Positions 1-11,754 of a DNA stretch of 64,000 nt are shown in pieces (the stretch's first letter is position 1; every line of letters begins with the position of its first letter). The stretch is from Hormiphora californensis. Taxonomy: Eukaryota > Ctenophora > Tentaculata > Cydippida > Pleurobrachiidae. Both the position numbers and the translations under genes were made by a program. The DNA lies in contig CM035360.1 of the NCBI GenBank assembly GCA_020137815.1, forward strand, positions 1,764,077 to 1,828,076, read 5' to 3'. Below the pieces are notes generated by a model. The model made no database searches. It saw only the letters and a list, made by a program, of their open reading frames with translations, and was not told the origin of the DNA.

Positions 1-394
1 AGAATAGAGTAACTTGGGAGCAGGGGTAGTTGCTGGGGTCCCTACTGCTACACACTCTTCTAATGTGAAATTTATATATCATGGAATGAAATGATCCAAC
101 ATGCCCTAAAAGGTCCACTAATCTCTCATCCTGACGTCACTACGTTATCACAGATGTGACGTCACACAGTTGATCCTATGTGACAATACCTCTTTAGTTG
201 GGGACAGTAGGTCCATGAGGGGGTGGCTGGGTCGGCTGAGGGTCAGTACCTATCTGTTGCGTCATCGAGGCGACCATCTGATGATAAATAGTAGGGTGAT
301 GAGTTGATAATTTATATTTTTGGGAATTTCTCAATACCCCAATATTGATAATGAAGAAAAGTTTCCCCCATTACCTTTTTATTTCTTTTTTTTT
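1..394. other. Intergenic edge, no gene seen
   Basis: I see no supportable coding exon or RNA gene here. A short run near 135-165 repeats the motif gtgacgtcac, but nothing ties it to a gene. The sequence passes directly into the homopolymer patch. Confidence 0.5.
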
Positions 395-811
395 TTAAAA
401 AACCTTTTGGGGGAAAATCTTTTTTGGTTTTTTCTTTATTTCCCCCCTAGGTTTTTTTTGGGGGGGGGGAAAAAAAAAAAAGGGGGAAAAAAAAAGGGGG
501 GGAAAAAAGGGAAAAAACAAAAAAAGAAAAAAAGGGAGAAAAAGGGGGGAAGGGGGGGAAAGGAGGGAAGAAAGGGGGAAGGGGGGGAAAAAAAGGGGAG
601 GGGAGGGAAAAAAAGGGGAGAGAGAGGGAAAAGAGAGGGAGGGGGAGAGGTTAGGGGGGAAAGAAGAGATAAAAAGGAGGAGAGAGGAAGAGATAAAGAA
701 AAGGGAGGCGGGGGGAAAAAAAAGGGGAGGGGGGAGGGGGAGGGAAGGGGGGAGATGGGGGGTAGGGGGGGAAAAGGGGGGGGGGGGGGGGGGGGGGGGG
801 GGGAAAAGGGG

Positions 812-850
<39 letters not shown>

Positions 851-948
851 TGGGGGGGGGGGGCGGGGAAAAAATTTTGGAAAAAATTTAAAAAATAAAA
901 AATTTTTTTTGGGGGTTTGGGTTTTTGAATTGAAGGGGAGAGGGGGCG
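395..948. repeat. Homopolymer/homopurine patch, probably poor consensus
   Basis: The plus strand here is almost only G and A, in long single-base runs; one stretch around 776-870 is nearly all G. The flanks break down into blocks of A, T and G of increasing length. The long open frames on both strands are by-products of this composition and not genes. It abuts the PRMT7 stop codon. Either it is a genuine homopurine tract or, more likely, a badly resolved consensus; a similar patch occurs at 21.5-22.6 kb. Confidence 0.75.
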
Positions 949-2741
949 TCAAGAATAGCCAGGTTGATTGGAGAGATTGTCAACTATTGATAGATTGATC
1001 TCCTCTTCACCCACACCGCATCTTACCCTAATCTCATCTCCCTTTGTTACCTTTTTAGGTTCTATAACTGTCCAACAATCCACCTTTGAGTAATAGCGAT
1101 CCTCTAAGAATACCGGTTGTTGCGGGGCGGTGTTGTTTTCGAACCAAAACCCTGGGATAACTAACAAGTTTGTAATTATTCCATCCTCTTTGATCTCCAA
1201 ACTGACTGACTTACTGCCATTCTTTTCCAACGGAGTTAGCCTGATTTTCCCGCTCAGTATTGTGTGTTTATACTCCCATAAGTGTATAGAATTCAATGCC
1301 TCCCGTCCCCTGAGCTCCCCGTGATATTGTTTAACCAGGTTTGTGAAGGGCCGCACATCCACCCCCTCCACTGTGGATGGAGGTATCGTAGTGCGGTGAA
1401 GTTGCGGACATTCCACAGCACACAGATACAAATCCACACTAGTTGGTGTAGTTGGGACGGGAGGGGATACTGTTGTGGAGGTAGCTGCTGTAGTAGGTGA
1501 GGGGAAGTGGTTGTAGTAGTCAAGTGATGAGATGTGAGAAGAACTGAAGCAGGGTATATGTTTGGAATCAGGGGGTCCTGCTTTGTATAACTGTTGGAGC
1601 TGGGAATCATTAGCAAGACCTAGGAATCTGGGTAGAAGGGGGAGATAGTCCATGCCGACAATGCAGGTTGAGCAGGCCTGCACTGGATTGATAGAGATCT
1701 CTAGCTCAATAACTGACACTGTAATCTTCTTCACCTCATCACATAAAAAGTATAATAGCGGCATCCAATGCTCTCTAAACCCCTGGTATTGATGATCTGA
1801 TTTAGAACCCAATTTAGGTGGTGCTATACTGATAGTAGTACCAGGACCAAACAAGGTACTACTCCACCAGATCAGCACCCCACTAGCATTAGTTGGTAGA
1901 GACACCACCCCACTGTCACCCTCCCACCCCTCCTCCATGCCCTCCATACTCCACCTCCAATCTCTAACAGTCATCACCTCACCCAACATCTCCAAATCAT
2001 CCATCCTCTCCGTGTGTATCTCCCAAGGTTGAACCAAGTTGGTACAAACCACACTGTCCCCCTCTGTAGTCCGGTAATACCCGTTAAGAGAGGGACAAGT
2101 GAAGGGTTGGAGGTACAGGGTGGCTTGTTCAGGTACCATAATACAATCAGGAGCTGCTAGGTAGGTTAGAGCATGTCTGTATGTGTCGAGACACCCCTCA
2201 CCAACCAACGGACTGTCATATATCTCACTGATTATCAGATTGAAATATCCAATTAGATGGGGATGTGTTGTGTGGAGGGAGGTTGATGAACCGTTAATTA
2301 GGGTGATTACCGCGCCATTAATGTTTGCAATTTGCTGGGCAACGATTATCATTGTTTCACTGTAGTCGCAAGCAGTGACCTCTTCTGCACCGGCTTGGTA
2401 GGCGAATATGGCCAGGAGTCCAGTACCTGTACCTGTTGGGGGAGAGAGAGAACATGTTTATATACTGATAAAATAAAGCATGGGGCTAAAGATATATATC
2501 GGAAGGGGGCTACAAGTTGTTTCCGTCCTTCATGTTTCCCCTAACCACTCTGCGTTTAAACTCATAAAATCACTAACTAAATTGATTCCTACCTATATCG
2601 AGAACTCTGACGGATTGTCCCCTAGCATGTATCTCCTTCACCGCATTATTGATGGCCCTTTTATAGCACCTGTTCCTCACATGATCGTGTAGCATGCCTT
2701 CGTGCCCATTCGTCAATATCTCGTCTGTGTCTATCACCATG
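949..2741 (-). CDS. PRMT7: PRMT7-like protein arginine methyltransferase, 3' exons
   Basis: Protein arginine methyltransferase 7 transfers methyl groups from S-adenosylmethionine to arginine. Two exons are clear: 2593-2741 and a long last exon 949-2432. They join in frame exactly inside SAM motif I (VLDIGTGTGLL), after the family block MLHDHVRNRCYKRAI. The double-E region follows (SEIYDS, then LVGEGCLDTYRHA). Further downstream are AP-x-K and FREHWMPLLYFL blocks that match the end of the first methyltransferase unit, and a late HLWEY block that matches the end of the second. Between these, the second Rossmann fold expected in PRMT7 is missing: a Thr/Pro/Ser-rich linker stands in its place. 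The protein is about 540 residues here against roughly 690 in the family. An upstream 5' exon is probable but not found. The stop lies next to the homopolymer patch. Confidence 0.85.
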
Positions 2742-5700
2742 CTACAACAGAGATGTATAATTAGTGGCTAAGTGATGTGAATGTGATGTGTGATTAGAAC
2801 TAAAAATATGACATTGTGATTCATTTTGGTTTCGTTTTGTGAACTAGTTGATGTATTCCGTTGCTTTGACTAAAATATTGTACAGAAACCAATTGGAGCT
2901 ATAAGAGAGGTTTCATTATATAATGTTAGCTACTGAGTAACGTGCAGTTCACAGTGGAAGGAACTAAGAAGTTGGGAAGGTGGGAGTGGGTTAAAAAGGT
3001 TACCGATAGCTAATTACTCGGGATGCCGCTAAGTGGTGTTTCCGATATAATATATATGCAGGGAACTAGCTTATTGCTGCAGTTTGTTCGTGGTTGTTAT
3101 TTGATGTGTAGCGTCGACAAAACTTTGGAGAAAATGTGGGGTAAAAGAGAATGGGGGGGTAGGAGAGAGTGGGGGAAAGTATGTGGAATGCAAGTATGAA
3201 GCATCTAGAATATTCTTTATCATTTTTATAGGACATACGTTATTATATGGTGCGTCAAATACCGGCTTATTGAATAATTATTTCTCCGAAAAATTGCAAA
3301 ATTTCATTTAATACGTGTCTTCTTCAAGTTGTTTTACCCCTTTTTCTAGCCAGACAAGTTGCCCTCTCTTTTGTAGCCCCTCCTCTTATCTCAAAAATGC
3401 TAAGCTTAGGTTATTCTCGGTCATCGAGCCTTTGTTTATCTTCGTTCAATTATAGATCTATGCCGTAAACCACTCGGGTCTAGGTACTGCAAGGTGCTGC
3501 ACCAGCACTACAACGATGGGGCTAGGTCTCATTTTCTTCTTCTTATCGCATATTATTTCGATTATATCTTTCATTGCATGACTATGATTTCATATGTATA
3601 ACGGTTCCTGTACCAGCTATAACAGTTATATATATTAGCTTCCCTTGAATAGAAGCAGACGAGATTTGTTAATCTCGAGTCGTTACAAACTATTTTCCCT
3701 GACCGCACGTGATATTAATAAGGCTCATCAGGTGTATACGTCATAGTAAAGGTATCTATAATCCTAAAATATGCAAATATCTCGTTAGATTATATAAAGA
3801 GATTATATCAAGGTTATATTACATGTCTAAAATTATTCCTAATCTCTAGTTGTTAAGAATCCTCTGTTCTTACTGATCCGTACGTGTGTCACGTTGTACT
3901 CAGGGGTCATGTTGTGCTGGTTCAATTTAGAAGATTGTTTTGAAAAGAGAGCTACCGGAAGTTGTTCTTCTACAAAGGTGGGACATGGTGTTTTTTCTTA
4001 GTACACCACCGAACTTCACCGAACGTGGTTGTTAACAACTGGAATTGACGTCCACTACTGACGTAATGTTTACATTTCTACAGTTTACTCAACACTACAA
4101 AAGCCGATTGCTAGTAGTACTAGGAGAAGTAACGTTATGTACTAGCTGCTACACTTGTTTTATTCAAACCCTGTGCGTTGAGACAGGGTCGAGCAAGTAT
4201 AAGCTGCTAGACAACCAGTTTGGTAGCTATTCTGCCCAGTAATACTAGTGTAACATTACGTAGTAACATGTCTTGCAGGTGTTTGTTGTTGTGCAGTGCG
4301 TCGTACAATAACAAACGTTGCTCTTCACACATTTCCCTCTTTTCCTCCCTTCTCCTTGGCTTTCTCCCTTTCTCTTGGCCCTTTCTTCTAGAACCATTTC
4401 TCACATCATAACAAACAGTCTCCAAGTCTAATGTTTACTCGGGGCCACATCACACCGGCCTCATGTGACGCCTTTCAGGCCTATTACTACTGCCCTCTTT
4501 TTCCGGTGCTGCAACAAAGCTCTCTTTGAACAACTCCTCTCACTTCCTGTGCTACTAAAATACCTCGTGATGTTGTTACTTCCCACACTTCAAACATTGT
4601 TGTGTTTATTGTGTGAAACAGATTGGAACTTCTTGTAGACCAGGAAACTAGGCCATTGTCGAGGAGTTTTTTGTTTCTTAGCCTCACAACAAACCAGTTG
4701 GCACTTGTGTTATCTCGAACTTTTGTTGGCTATATGTTTAATCTTCTTTGCAAAAGGTTTTCCCACAACTTGTCTGTTTCCAATCTTTTAAATATACCAG
4801 TTACTTCAAGTATCACTGCGCTGGCAAGCGCAAAGGTGGCCCCATCCCATCCCCCCAAAACTTTTCCCGAAAAAGTGGGCCCGCTTGCCAACAGCGTAGA
4901 TATAACAATTTTGAAGTTTTAGCCCATTTTGGCACTTTTCGACCCCTCCTAACTCCGGAACCAGATGAGCTAGGAGGCTGAAATTTGGTACTAAGAAGCT
5001 TCACATAGACCTCTACTGACGGTAACAATTTCAAGTAGCTAACTCATTCAGGTCGCAAGTTATGACACCACCCCCAAAACAGAAAATTCAGTGTGGCGAT
5101 AGGTATATAGATATAAATATATATATATAGACGCTTCACTGTGTAACACTTGTAGCCCGAACCATGCTAGTTAGAGACTTGAATCAAGTTTTATCCGTTA
5201 GCAAATCGTTCGGGGCATGCATTAGTTAAGGTTTCGAGTGAAAATGTCCACTATGACGGGCGTAATGACGTCACAACGTGACGTCATTAAAAAAATACCA
5301 GACCAAGTATTTTTAAACGCCTCTAGCACCCTCGAGACGTATTCTGATTCCTGATTTGACGAAAAATCGTTAGTGGCAAATTGTCTGAACTTTCAGATAC
5401 TATATTGTGAATTTCTGTAACGTGTCATTTTCAGACCTTAAAACGCGTCGGAACTCGAAAATTTGATATGAAAATCTACATAAAAAACTCACATTTCGTG
5501 CAATAACTTCAGTTCTTGACTACCATGACCTTTAAAACTTTCCATACGTTTAATGCTTCATTGGCCGAATAGTCTGTCATAATTTTTTACGTCGTCGTGA
5601 CGTCACATGTGACGTCACGACGTCGAATTTTAAAAATTTCGTCAAACCAGTTTCCTACAACCCAGGATACATTTGAATTACACTTGAACACTTTAGTTGA

Positions 5701-5763
5701 CAATTAGCTTAGTTGTTTGAGGTCATGAATGACCTCAAACGACCAAAAAAGAGTACAAATTTA
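2742..5763. other. Gene-poor interval upstream of PRMT7
   Basis: No exon could be supported in this 3-kb stretch. A missing first exon of PRMT7 would be expected in its left part on the minus strand. The right part (about 5220-5640) repeats short gtgacgtcac-like stretches and looks like old repeat sequence. Confidence 0.4.
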
Positions 5764-5969
5764 GAGCAAAAACTAATTTAAATTAGTTCGCCAGAAAGGT
5801 GGCCCATTTTGAACTTACTCCTTCATTTCCGTCACCTTTGAGTTGATGCTTCAAAGACATTGAGGTATCCGTAAACTTTTCCGCCTTCAACTCAAAGGTG
5901 ACGGAAATGAAGGAGTAAGTTCAAAATGGGCCACCTTTCTGGCGAACTAATTTAAATTAGTTTTTGCTC
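5764..5969. mobile_element. Foldback MITE with TA target duplication
   Basis: A 206-bp palindromic element whose ends are GAGCAAAAAC and GTTTTTGCTC, each flanked by TA. The arms are about 85 bp and near identical, with a short loop around 5855-5885. It lies 40 bp upstream of the first glutamine synthetase start codon, so it sits in the promoter or 5' UTR. TA duplication fits a Tc1/mariner-type MITE; the superfamily is inferred. Confidence 0.85.
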
Positions 5970-6009
5970 TAATTACTAACTATGTTACTTCAGTTTTAGC
6001 TACAGCATC

Positions 6010-7820
6010 ATGGGCAGTTTTATGGATTTGGATCAGGGTGGTAAAGTCCAGGCCTACTACATTTGGATTGATGGCAGCGGACAGAATCTCAGGTTCATTT
6101 AACTTTTAAACAGTGCCTTTTGTTAGAATCTAAAGAGCCACATTTGATTTTGAATATTTCCTTTCAGAGGTAAGACTAAGACTATGGACGGACCAATAAA
6201 ATCAGTAGACCAGCTGCCTGTGTGGAACTTTGACGGATCCAGCTGCGAGCAATCGGAGGGAGTCAACAGTGATGTTTACCTCAAACCTGTTTCTATTTTT
6301 AGGTGAGTACACTGCAGTAGTTGTATCAAGGCTTCTGGCTTTACTTGGTTGTTGCATAGACGATTACAAAGCCCAAATCTTCGTTATTTGTAATTAAAGA
6401 AGCGTTTGTAATACCCTGAAACAACCAATCCCCTCTCTTTCTCCAGGGATCCATTCCGAAGGGGTGACAACATTTTGGTGATGTGTGAGTGCTACACATT
6501 CGATGACAAGCCCCACCCCTCCAACAAAAGAAGTGAATGTCTGTCTGTGATGGAAAAAGTAGCGGCAGAACATCCTTGGTTTGGTATTGAACAGGAGTAC
6601 ACCCTTTACGAGACAGATGCTGTCACACCCCTGGGATGGCCCAAAAATGGGTTCCCTGGACCTCAGGGCCCTTACTACTGTGCAGTGGGCGCTCAGAATG
6701 TTTATGGACGGAAGGTGGTAGAGGCTCACTACAGGGCGTGCATGTATGCAGGGGTCAAGATTGCTGGATCAAACGCTGAAGTCATGCCCTCTCAGGTGGG
6801 AATTTCAATGAAACCTTACTTCCGCTTTTATGAAACGTTTCCTTGTTTTAAAAATTGCCTATTAGATTTGTAATCTGGTATAGAAACTTTCCTTGTGTTT
6901 CAGTGGGAATACCAAGTAGGGCCCTGCGAGGGAATCGATATGGGCGATCACCTTTGGGTTTCCCGGTGGATTTTGTGTCGGGTTGCCGAGGAGTTCGGTG
7001 TGGTTGTTAGCTTTGATCCTAAACCAAAATCTGGAGAGTGGAACGGTGCTGGGTGCCATACTAACATCAGGTAAGGTCTAAAGGAGGATTATCTTTTAGT
7101 AGGTGTAGCCAAGCTCTATCGCCCAATGAAATGACTGACCTAAGATTTCATGTTCAAAAAATATTTTTATTAATTTCTAACTCCGTTTCCTTCCCAGCAC
7201 CCTAAAGATGCGTCAGGATGGGGGAATGGCCCACATGGTCACAGCTATAGAGAAAATGAGTCACAAACAGAGAGAACACATTGAGGAATATGATCCTAAG
7301 AAGGGGGAGGATAACAGCCGTCGACTAACTGGACGACACGAAACCGCTAGGTAAATCAACTCTTGTTTTTGTTGGATAAACTTTTTCAAGAATCCTTCAC
7401 TGGAGAAATATGGATTTTACCGGTTAAATTGTTTTGCTTACTAGAAAATTAAATCTATCCCCCTGTTTCAGTATTGATAAGTTTAGTTATGGAGTAGCAC
7501 ACCGTGGAGCTAGCATTAGGATACCCCGTCAATGTGACAAGGATGGAAAGGGATACTTTGAGGTAAGACACTCTGACAGAGATCTGCAGGGATATCAATA
7601 ATCAAGCAGCAGTATTATATTTGTTCCAATCTCTCTTGCCTAGCTCGAACTCCTTATCGCGAGCTCCGCTTACAAATTTAAAGGAGGGTTAGAACATAAC
7701 AACATCTCTCTAGCTGATTTCTAACCAGTTTCCCATTCCTAGGATCGAAGACCAGCTAGTAACTGTGACCCGTACAGTGTGACGAGTCGAATCATGAGGA
7801 CTATCTGCGATCTGGACTAG
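6010..7820 (+). CDS. GLUL: Glutamine synthetase, type II (copy 1)
   Basis: Converts glutamate, ammonia and ATP to glutamine; family members work as cytosolic (sometimes mitochondrial) decamers. Seven exons: 6010-6092, 6168-6302, 6447-6795, 6904-7070, 7198-7350, 7472-7562, 7743-7820. All have GT-AG borders, phases agree, and they give 351 residues, the usual type II length. The N-terminal beta-grasp domain has PVWNFDGSS. The catalytic domain shows [37 protein letters not shown] and [11 protein letters not shown], the metal-, glutamate- and ATP-binding blocks. It ends [10 protein letters not shown]. The start is the first ATG and gives [10 protein letters not shown], shared with copy 2. No defect was seen, so it is probably functional. 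A foldback MITE sits just upstream and a tandem paralogue just downstream. Confidence 0.97.
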
Positions 7821-8568
7821 GAAATTAAAGAAATATAGGGACAGTTCACATCTTATGTAGAATCGGTACCTGGGTGTGTTTCGTGTTTTGATGGGAATGA
7901 AAAAAGAGAGAAAAATTGAAAGATATAACAGAGAAAAAATAGAGTGAGAGAGGAAGAGAGAGAGAGAGAGAGAGAGATAACAGATATAATGAGAGATATA
8001 TTTATGAGTGAATATGTAGGATGATATATATGTTGTACTAGTGGATTTGGTCGACCGGTTTGACCCCCCCTGACCCCTGTTCGGATGAGTAGCTAAAATA
8101 ATTTTATTCAAATTAAATCACAGTTTTATTTCTTGATCACTGATAAACGGTAAAAAATAAACTTACTGAAGTCAGAATGGTTCTGGTGGAAAATTATGCT
8201 CTGTGAGTCGAGTGTAAAGAATCTGTGCATTAGGGGGCTGACCGAGAGAGTTCTGGGGTCTTCGTATGACTGATCTGATGAGAACGATTTAACGGTTCGA
8301 CGAATCGTAAGACAACCGAAAGCACTACAAGTATGTACTGATTGTACAATCAGATACACTTCATTTGTATCTCTCTTTCTCCGTAGTATCTCTCTCACAT
8401 TCTCTAAATTCTCTCTCAATGACTCATCAATGACTTTGCCTAACTAGCATCGTTAACATCTCAACACTGTATTTACACGCCGTTACTTTTCTAAAAAACA
8501 CCCGATCTTGTTGTTGCTTAGTTTGCTTCGTTTCTAATCCTAACTCGAGGTCTACAACCAACAGCACC
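7821..8568. other. Intergenic spacer between glutamine synthetase copies
   Basis: Holds the 3' UTR of copy 1, a GA microsatellite near 7951-7977, and the probable promoter and 5' UTR of copy 2. No coding exon is supported. Confidence 0.5.
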
Positions 8569-11251
8569 ATGGGGAGTTTTATGGATTTGGATCAGGGCGA
8601 CAAGATTCAGGCCTACTATATCTGGATAGATGAAAATAGGCAGCATCTAAGGTTATATTAGACCTTACATTAGACAACTAAAAAATAATATACCTACGTA
8701 TTCGTGAAGATTATAATTTGTATATCTGCGGCCTTTCGATAACAGTTTCGATAACTAACGCTCCAGTTACAAAATTGAAACCTGACATCAGTTTTTCTGG
8801 ACAGCTGGGAAACTCCTGGTGAACCATGCCGCTCATGTAATTTTCAATCACGTGATCGATGTGAATTGCATTGAAAGTAGCGTGTCAGCACTCCAAAGAG
8901 AACCTGACACCAGTTTTCACTGAAAACTGGTATCAGGGTTCAATTTTGTAACTCAAACTGCTGTGCCAACCTTGAAGGTTGCACCATCCGCGTCCGCGGC
9001 ATCATAATGATTGAAGTGGGGGCGACTGGGGGACCTCCAAGCTGGTCTCGCGTGTGTTAACCACCTGCTTCATGTTTTACTCAGTCTGAGAGGTAAAACG
9101 AGGACGTTGGATGGACCGATAACATCTCTCGATCAGGTGCCTGTTTGGACTTATGCTGAAAACAGGCCATACAACGAATCTAACAGGAGAAACATGGTAC
9201 TTAACGGTAACCACATACTTTTTCACGGTCTTAAAAAATAACAGTGTCGCTTGGAGAAACGGTTTTCAAAAATGAAGACACACACTTTCCGTAGCGTGCG
9301 GGCAATAAACACATGTTCAGCTTGATATAGCTGAAAAAGTGTGCTTTATTACCTGTGCACTACACAAAAGGAGCGTATGGGTACTGTGTTAGAACACCGT
9401 TTCTCCACTACAAGCGGCTTTGTAAGACAAACAACATACGTTTACAAGTTACAATCAACTCTAGTACTTCCAAACCAAAAATAAACCAACTGCGATTGAA
9501 AACAAACTGTTTTCGCTGACTTTTAGAACGGTTCAGGAACAGATCAACAAGAGGGAATGAATAGCGATGAGTGCCTGAGGCCTGTCGCCATTTTTAGGTA
9601 CAGTACAAACTCTCTTGAGTACACTCCCTAAACGAACCCCTAAACAACTCCCACTCCTACTCCAGAGATCCATTCCGAAGGGGTGACAACATTTTGGTGA
9701 TGTGTGAGTGCTACACATTCGATGACAAGCCCCACCCCTCCAACAAAAGAAGTGAATGTCTGTCTGTGATGGAGAAAGTAGCGGCAGAACATCCTTGGTT
9801 TGGTATTGAACAGGAGTACACACTTTACGAAACAGATGCTGTCACGCCCCTGGGGTGGCCCAAAAATGGGTTCCCTGGACCTCAGGGCCCTTACTACTGT
9901 GCAGTGGGCGCTCAGAATGTTTATGGACGGAAGGTGGTAGAGGCTCACTACAGGGCGTGCATGTATGCAGGCGTCAAGATTGCTGGATCAAACGCTGAAG
10001 TCATGCCCTCTCAGGTGGGAATTTCAAAGAAACCTTGCTTCCGCTTTTATAAAACGTTTCCTTGTTTTAAAAATTTCCTATGAGGCCCCTCGGAAATGTT
10101 CAAGTCATGCACAATCAAGTCACGCCCACCAATCACAGCTCAGAACGCGCGGAGTGCTTCGCGCGTTCTGAGCTGTGATTGGTGGGCGTGACTTGATTGT
10201 GCATGACTTGAACATTTCCGAGGGGCCTCATTAGATTTGTAATCTGGTATAGAAACTTTCCTTGTGTTTCAGTGGGAATACCAAGTAGGGCCCTGCGAGG
10301 GAATCGATATGGGCGATCACCTTTGGGTTTCCCGGTGGATTTTGTGTCGGGTTGCTGAGGAGTTCGGTGTGGTAGTTAGCTTTGATCCTAAACCAAAATC
10401 TGGAGAGTGGAACGGTGCTGGGTGCCATACTAACATCAGGTAAGGTCTAAAGGAGGATTATCAAGCTTCTTAATCAATCTTTAACCAAGCCCATGACTCA
10501 TCGATGTCAATCAAAGGGCTGTATTTGACCTAAAATTTCTTGTTCAGTATTATTGATGCTTTCTTTTTTGCTTTCTTTTTTGCTTTCTAACTCCGTTCTT
10601 TTCCAGCACCCTGAAGATGCGTCAAGATGGGGGAATGGCCCACATGGTTACAGCTATAGAGAAAATGAGTCACAAACAGAGAGAACACATTGAGGAATAT
10701 GATCCTAAGAAGGGGGAGGATAACAGCCGTCGACTAACTGGACGACACGAAACCGCTAGGTAAATCAAATCTTGTTTTTGTTGGATAAACTGTTTCAATA
10801 GAGAAACACGGCCTTGAAGTCGTCACGTTCTTGGACGCGTCCAAAGTAACATGCTCTACATTTAAACTGATAAAAAAAATTTAAAAATTAAATCTATCCC
10901 ACTTTTTCAGTATTGATAAGTTTAGTTATGGAGTAGCACACCGTGGAGCTAGCATTAGGATACCCCGTCAATGTGACAAGGATGGAAAGGGATACTTCGA
11001 GGTAAGAGGGGTTCCATGAATTTCAGGTTACTAAGAACTATAGGCAATAGGCATCGAAATTCGAAGCTGCCTACGACGTCGAAGACGTACAGGGGTGGTG
11101 AACCGTTCTAGACGTGCAAAAGACAGTCTAGCCAGGCAATTCTAGACAATATATAACCCATCCCCATTCCTAGGATCGAAGACCAGCTAGTAACTGTGAC
11201 CCGTACAGTGTGACGAGTCGAATCATGAGGACTATCTGTGATTTAGACTAG
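8569..11251 (+). CDS. Glutamine synthetase, type II (copy 2, rearranged N-terminus)
   Basis: Tandem paralogue of the gene at 6010. Readable exons: 8569-8651, 9091-9196 (an in-frame acceptor at 9085 is also possible), 9527-9597, 9666-10014, 10273-10439, 10607-10759, 10911-11001, 11174-11251. Copy 1 has one exon where this copy has the pair 9091-9196 and 9527-9597; the break falls in the conserved WNFDGSS loop. With the donor at 9197 the frame stays open (about 365 residues), but DGSS is replaced by a diverged 14-residue stretch leading into NGSG. The gap between them contains a Harbinger-like MITE. From exon 9666 on, protein and exon DNA are nearly identical to copy 1, while the first exons differ much more. 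It could be a working isoform with a new intron, or a damaged gene; I cannot decide from sequence alone. Confidence 0.8.
8763..8956. mobile_element. Imperfect foldback element in intron 1 of copy 2
   Basis: The ends pair as inverted repeats of about 35 bp: AGTTACAAAATTGAA on the left and TTCAATTTTGTAACT on the right, continuing with ctgacatcag-type sequence. It lies entirely inside the first intron of the second glutamine synthetase gene and is absent from the corresponding intron of copy 1. Confidence 0.65.
9242..9422. mobile_element. PIF/Harbinger-like MITE, TAA target duplication
   Basis: Starts CAGTGTCGCTTGGAGAAACGG and ends with a related inverted sequence (ccgtttctccactacaagcg...ctttg). 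TAA flanks both sides, a 3-bp TWA duplication typical of PIF/Harbinger MITEs. A relative is at 49616-49796 with TTA on both sides. It lies between the two half-exons of glutamine synthetase copy 2. Confidence 0.7.
10082..10229. mobile_element. 148-bp foldback MITE with AT duplication, empty site in paralogue
   Basis: A near-perfect palindrome from GAGGCCCCTCGG to CCGAGGGGCCTC inside intron 3 (numbering of copy 1) of glutamine synthetase copy 2. The same intron of copy 1, near 6860, is otherwise nearly identical and lacks it, so copy 1 shows the empty site. Comparing the two gives an AT duplication at both ends. Confidence 0.9.
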
Positions 11252-11754
11252 CTCCTCGCCAAGTAGAGCCTCTCCAGGGTCGCCCAGTGGAGACAATAAT
11301 ATAATAGAGAGATGAATGTTATTTTAAGATATGTATATGTATACTGGGTAGTACACATGGTATGGTTCATTTCTCAGTTTAACTTGTAAAAATGAAAAAA
11401 TCAAATTGAGTTGGTATCAATAAACCAATAGTACCTCGTCCCCTTGAATAGAGAGCCTCGAAGTCCGAATAGAGCCTCGAAGTCCGAAATGCTACATAAT
11501 TTTCCCAGTACCCCATTGGCTATTCCATCATGGAATTTCATGCCCCCCCCCCGGCCCCCCTACAAGCCCTAATTTCTGGCCCTCAGCGAGAAGCTGTAAG
11601 CCCAAATCTGGCTAACATTATATTTCAGAACTTGCAATAAAAAGTAAAACCACGCTGTGCGTCGCGTGAACGTGAGAAGGAGGGATCGAAGTAGAAAAAG
11701 AGCAAAAAACTTCGAAAAAAGTTACCAAAAAAACCGGAAACACTTCAGTGCAAG
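11252..11754. other. 3' flank of glutamine synthetase copy 2
   Basis: Contains the probable 3' UTR, a short tandem repeat of gagcctcgaagtccgaa near 11452-11486, and a C-rich run near 11543. No gene seen. Confidence 0.4.

Noticed and set aside
320-952. Long opposing open frames over the G-rich patch (Gly/Lys-rich and Pro/Phe-rich)
   Set aside because: They arise from homopolymer runs, have no domain content and mirror each other on both strands.
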